From Lactifluus volemus (lineage: Eukaryota > Basidiomycota > Agaricomycetes > Russulales > Russulaceae): a stretch of DNA of 21,003 nt. How positions within the stretch are numbered: the stretch's first letter is position 1; the number at the start of each line of letters is the position of its first letter. Shown piece after piece: positions 19,844 through 21,003 of this stretch. The DNA is taken from contig WTXI01000506.1 in NCBI GenBank assembly GCA_022376515.1, forward strand, positions 1 to 21,003, in the 5' to 3' direction. A program made the position numbers and the translations under genes. The notes beneath the pieces are model-generated. The model did no database searches, was not told the DNA's origin, and was given only the letters and a program-made list of their open reading frames with translations.

Positions 19844-19915
19844 CAAGTGATACTCCCACCTGCCATTCCACGTCTTCTTCCACATGGTATTTCCTCTCAT
19901 CTGTTCTTGTTCTGT

Positions 19916-19928
19916 GGGGCCGTGCCCC
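19916..19928 (+). repeat. Second copy of the 3' hairpin GGGGC-CGT-GCCCC
   Basis: Same inverted repeat as at 15091-15103, 72 nt after the relic stop. It is followed by a small tandem duplication of cctttcgg not present in the first copy. The flanks (gacgagctt, aacgaccctgg, gccttgctctacgtt) also match the first copy to about 15275/20075. Confidence 0.75.
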
Positions 19929-20257
19929 TTTCGGCCTTTCGGCGTAGAGGGTGCGAGTCGACGAGCTTTGACAAGGGATCAACGACCCTGGAGATGACTA
20001 CGCGAATCCAGTCACCCTCCCTAGTGTGCCTTGCTCTACGTTGCATTAACAGCTTGTCTGGATTTATTTATCCACTGGGGGGGTGTGTGTAGGTGCGCAC
20101 GTGACCGAACACTGATTAGTCATATTTTCCCACTACACAAACGAGTCGCACGTGATGCCCGTTTCGAGTCTCCGTATGTGAGGCTACTAGCCAGGCCGAA
20201 AGGAGGTCACGTCCATCGGATGACCCGCTTACATTCCTCGACCATTGTGCCGCCAAG

Positions 20258-21003
20258 ATGGCAGAGGAAACTTCTCGGGCTCGCTCAACTTTACCTGACA
20301 CAAGTTGGGATGCCGTGCAGGCGACAACGGAGAGATCGCTTTTACTTGGTCATTTGGACTGGTTAGTAAATGGTGGTGAGTATTTTTTTTCTCTACTTGA
20401 GCTTTTCCTAAATGCACCCCTCTCTCAGTGATCGGCCACTTATGGAAGGAAACGACATCGAGAAGCTCAGGACGCTTCATTCAAAAATGCTCTGTTTGAT
20501 CACGTCGCTGGACTCCCCAAGCTTGTTAACGCATTCAAATCATTCGTTACTGTAGGTCACGCATCCACTGCGGCTCACATCTTTCTCACCTATTCATAGG
20601 CCAAAGTCGCTGATATGATGGTAGAACGACTACTCACGTTCAAGTTAAATGCCTCGCTGGTCCTCTCCTCATCCTCATCCCTAACCCAAGACTTTTGATA
20701 TACGCTGCACGACGCATTTTCTAATGGGTTTCAAAAGCGCCACAACAAGCCCGTGGAGATGATTGCTCACCATATTGACAAGCTTTGTGCAAGGGTCAAA
20801 ACTATTCCAGCGATGAGGTATTCAACGAACAGCTCGATGCTGCCCTTGGTTTGTACCGCTTTACAACAGACAAGGATGTCTTCCGCACGTTCTATCATTG
20901 CACTTTGGCAAAGCGGCTCCTACTTGGCCATAGCGCGAGCAACGATGCAGAAAAGGCAATACTTAAAACTCAAAGAGGGTGCGTATCTCAGCACAAGCAT
21001 TAT
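20258..21003 (+). pseudogene. Cullin (CUL4-like) relic, runs off right edge
   Basis: Cullins are scaffolds of RING-type ubiquitin ligases. This segment covers the mid-region up to the cullin-homology start. In order: STLPDTSWDAVQATTERSLL (20280-20340), an intron-like gtgagt..cag at 20376-20428, MEGNDIEKLRTLHS, frameshift, LFDHVAGLPKLVNAFKSFVT, an intron gtaggt..tag at 20552-20599, AKVADMMVERLLTFK, a TGA at 20696-20698 in QDF*YTLHDAF, QKRHNKPVEMIAHHIDKLC, a frameshift near 20805, then LDAALGLYRFTTDKDVFRTF, AKRLLLGHSAS and NDAEKAILK. DKDVFRTFYH favours the CUL4/CUL3 side. At least three disruptions in 700 nt argue for a relic, unless they are assembly errors. What lies beyond the edge decides whether it is truncated. 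Confidence 0.75.

Overview
The window looks like nuclear DNA of a filamentous basidiomycete, most likely an Agaricomycete of the Rhizoctonia/Ceratobasidium type. This is inferred from very short introns (about 47-66 nt, GT..AG), a NACHT-WD40 protein of Agaricomycete style, a fused flavodoxin-type sulfite reductase beta subunit, and a secreted RlpA-like double-psi beta-barrel protein with a cysteine-bearing N-terminal module. There are no bacterial-style operons, and I saw no rRNA, tRNA or CRISPR array.

Layout, left to right. (1) 1-4344, minus strand: the 5' three quarters of a NACHT-WD40 (STAND/NLR-like) gene. Its N-terminal helical domain, NACHT ATPase and linker form a clean six-exon reading frame (4344 to about 1530). 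The WD40 array (1-1650, 129-nt units) is almost uncorrupted at the DNA level, but small deletions break its frame in nearly every unit. The gene runs off the left edge. (2) 4345-4985: intergenic. (3) 4986-9806, minus strand: a complete eight-exon sulfite reductase beta-subunit gene (MET5/ECM17 type, 1477 codons plus stop). Every splice phase closes, and both halves of the siroheme/4Fe-4S cysteine motif are present. (4) 9807 to about 13600: no intact gene. It holds a near full-length decayed lanosterol synthase (ERG7) relic on the plus strand and a short GH16-like relic on the minus strand. (5) 13837-15103: an intact five-exon secreted RlpA-like (DPBB) gene with TATA box, pyrimidine-rich leader and a 3' hairpin. 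(6) 15470-16640: weak evidence for a small lysine-rich hypothetical gene on the minus strand. (7) 16650-17517: a second, inverted, partial ERG7 relic, with a possible RING-like relic beside it. (8) 18200-19180: gene-poor, strongly purine-biased DNA. (9) 19180-20075: a decayed duplicate of the RlpA-like gene with its flanks. (10) 20258-21003: a cullin (CUL4-like) relic that runs off the right edge.

The left 10 kb is therefore ordinary coding DNA: an innate-immunity/allorecognition-type NLR next to a sulfur-assimilation enzyme, both transcribed leftward with no evident functional link. The right 11 kb is a graveyard of duplicated and decaying gene fragments around one intact secreted-protein gene. 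No wholly new system is demonstrated. The signals most worth a second look are the deletion-only damage confined to the WD40 array, the two inverted ERG7 relics that share even intron sequence, and the RlpA live/dead pair with a conserved 3' hairpin. All gene names come from my recognition of family sequence patterns, not from a database search.
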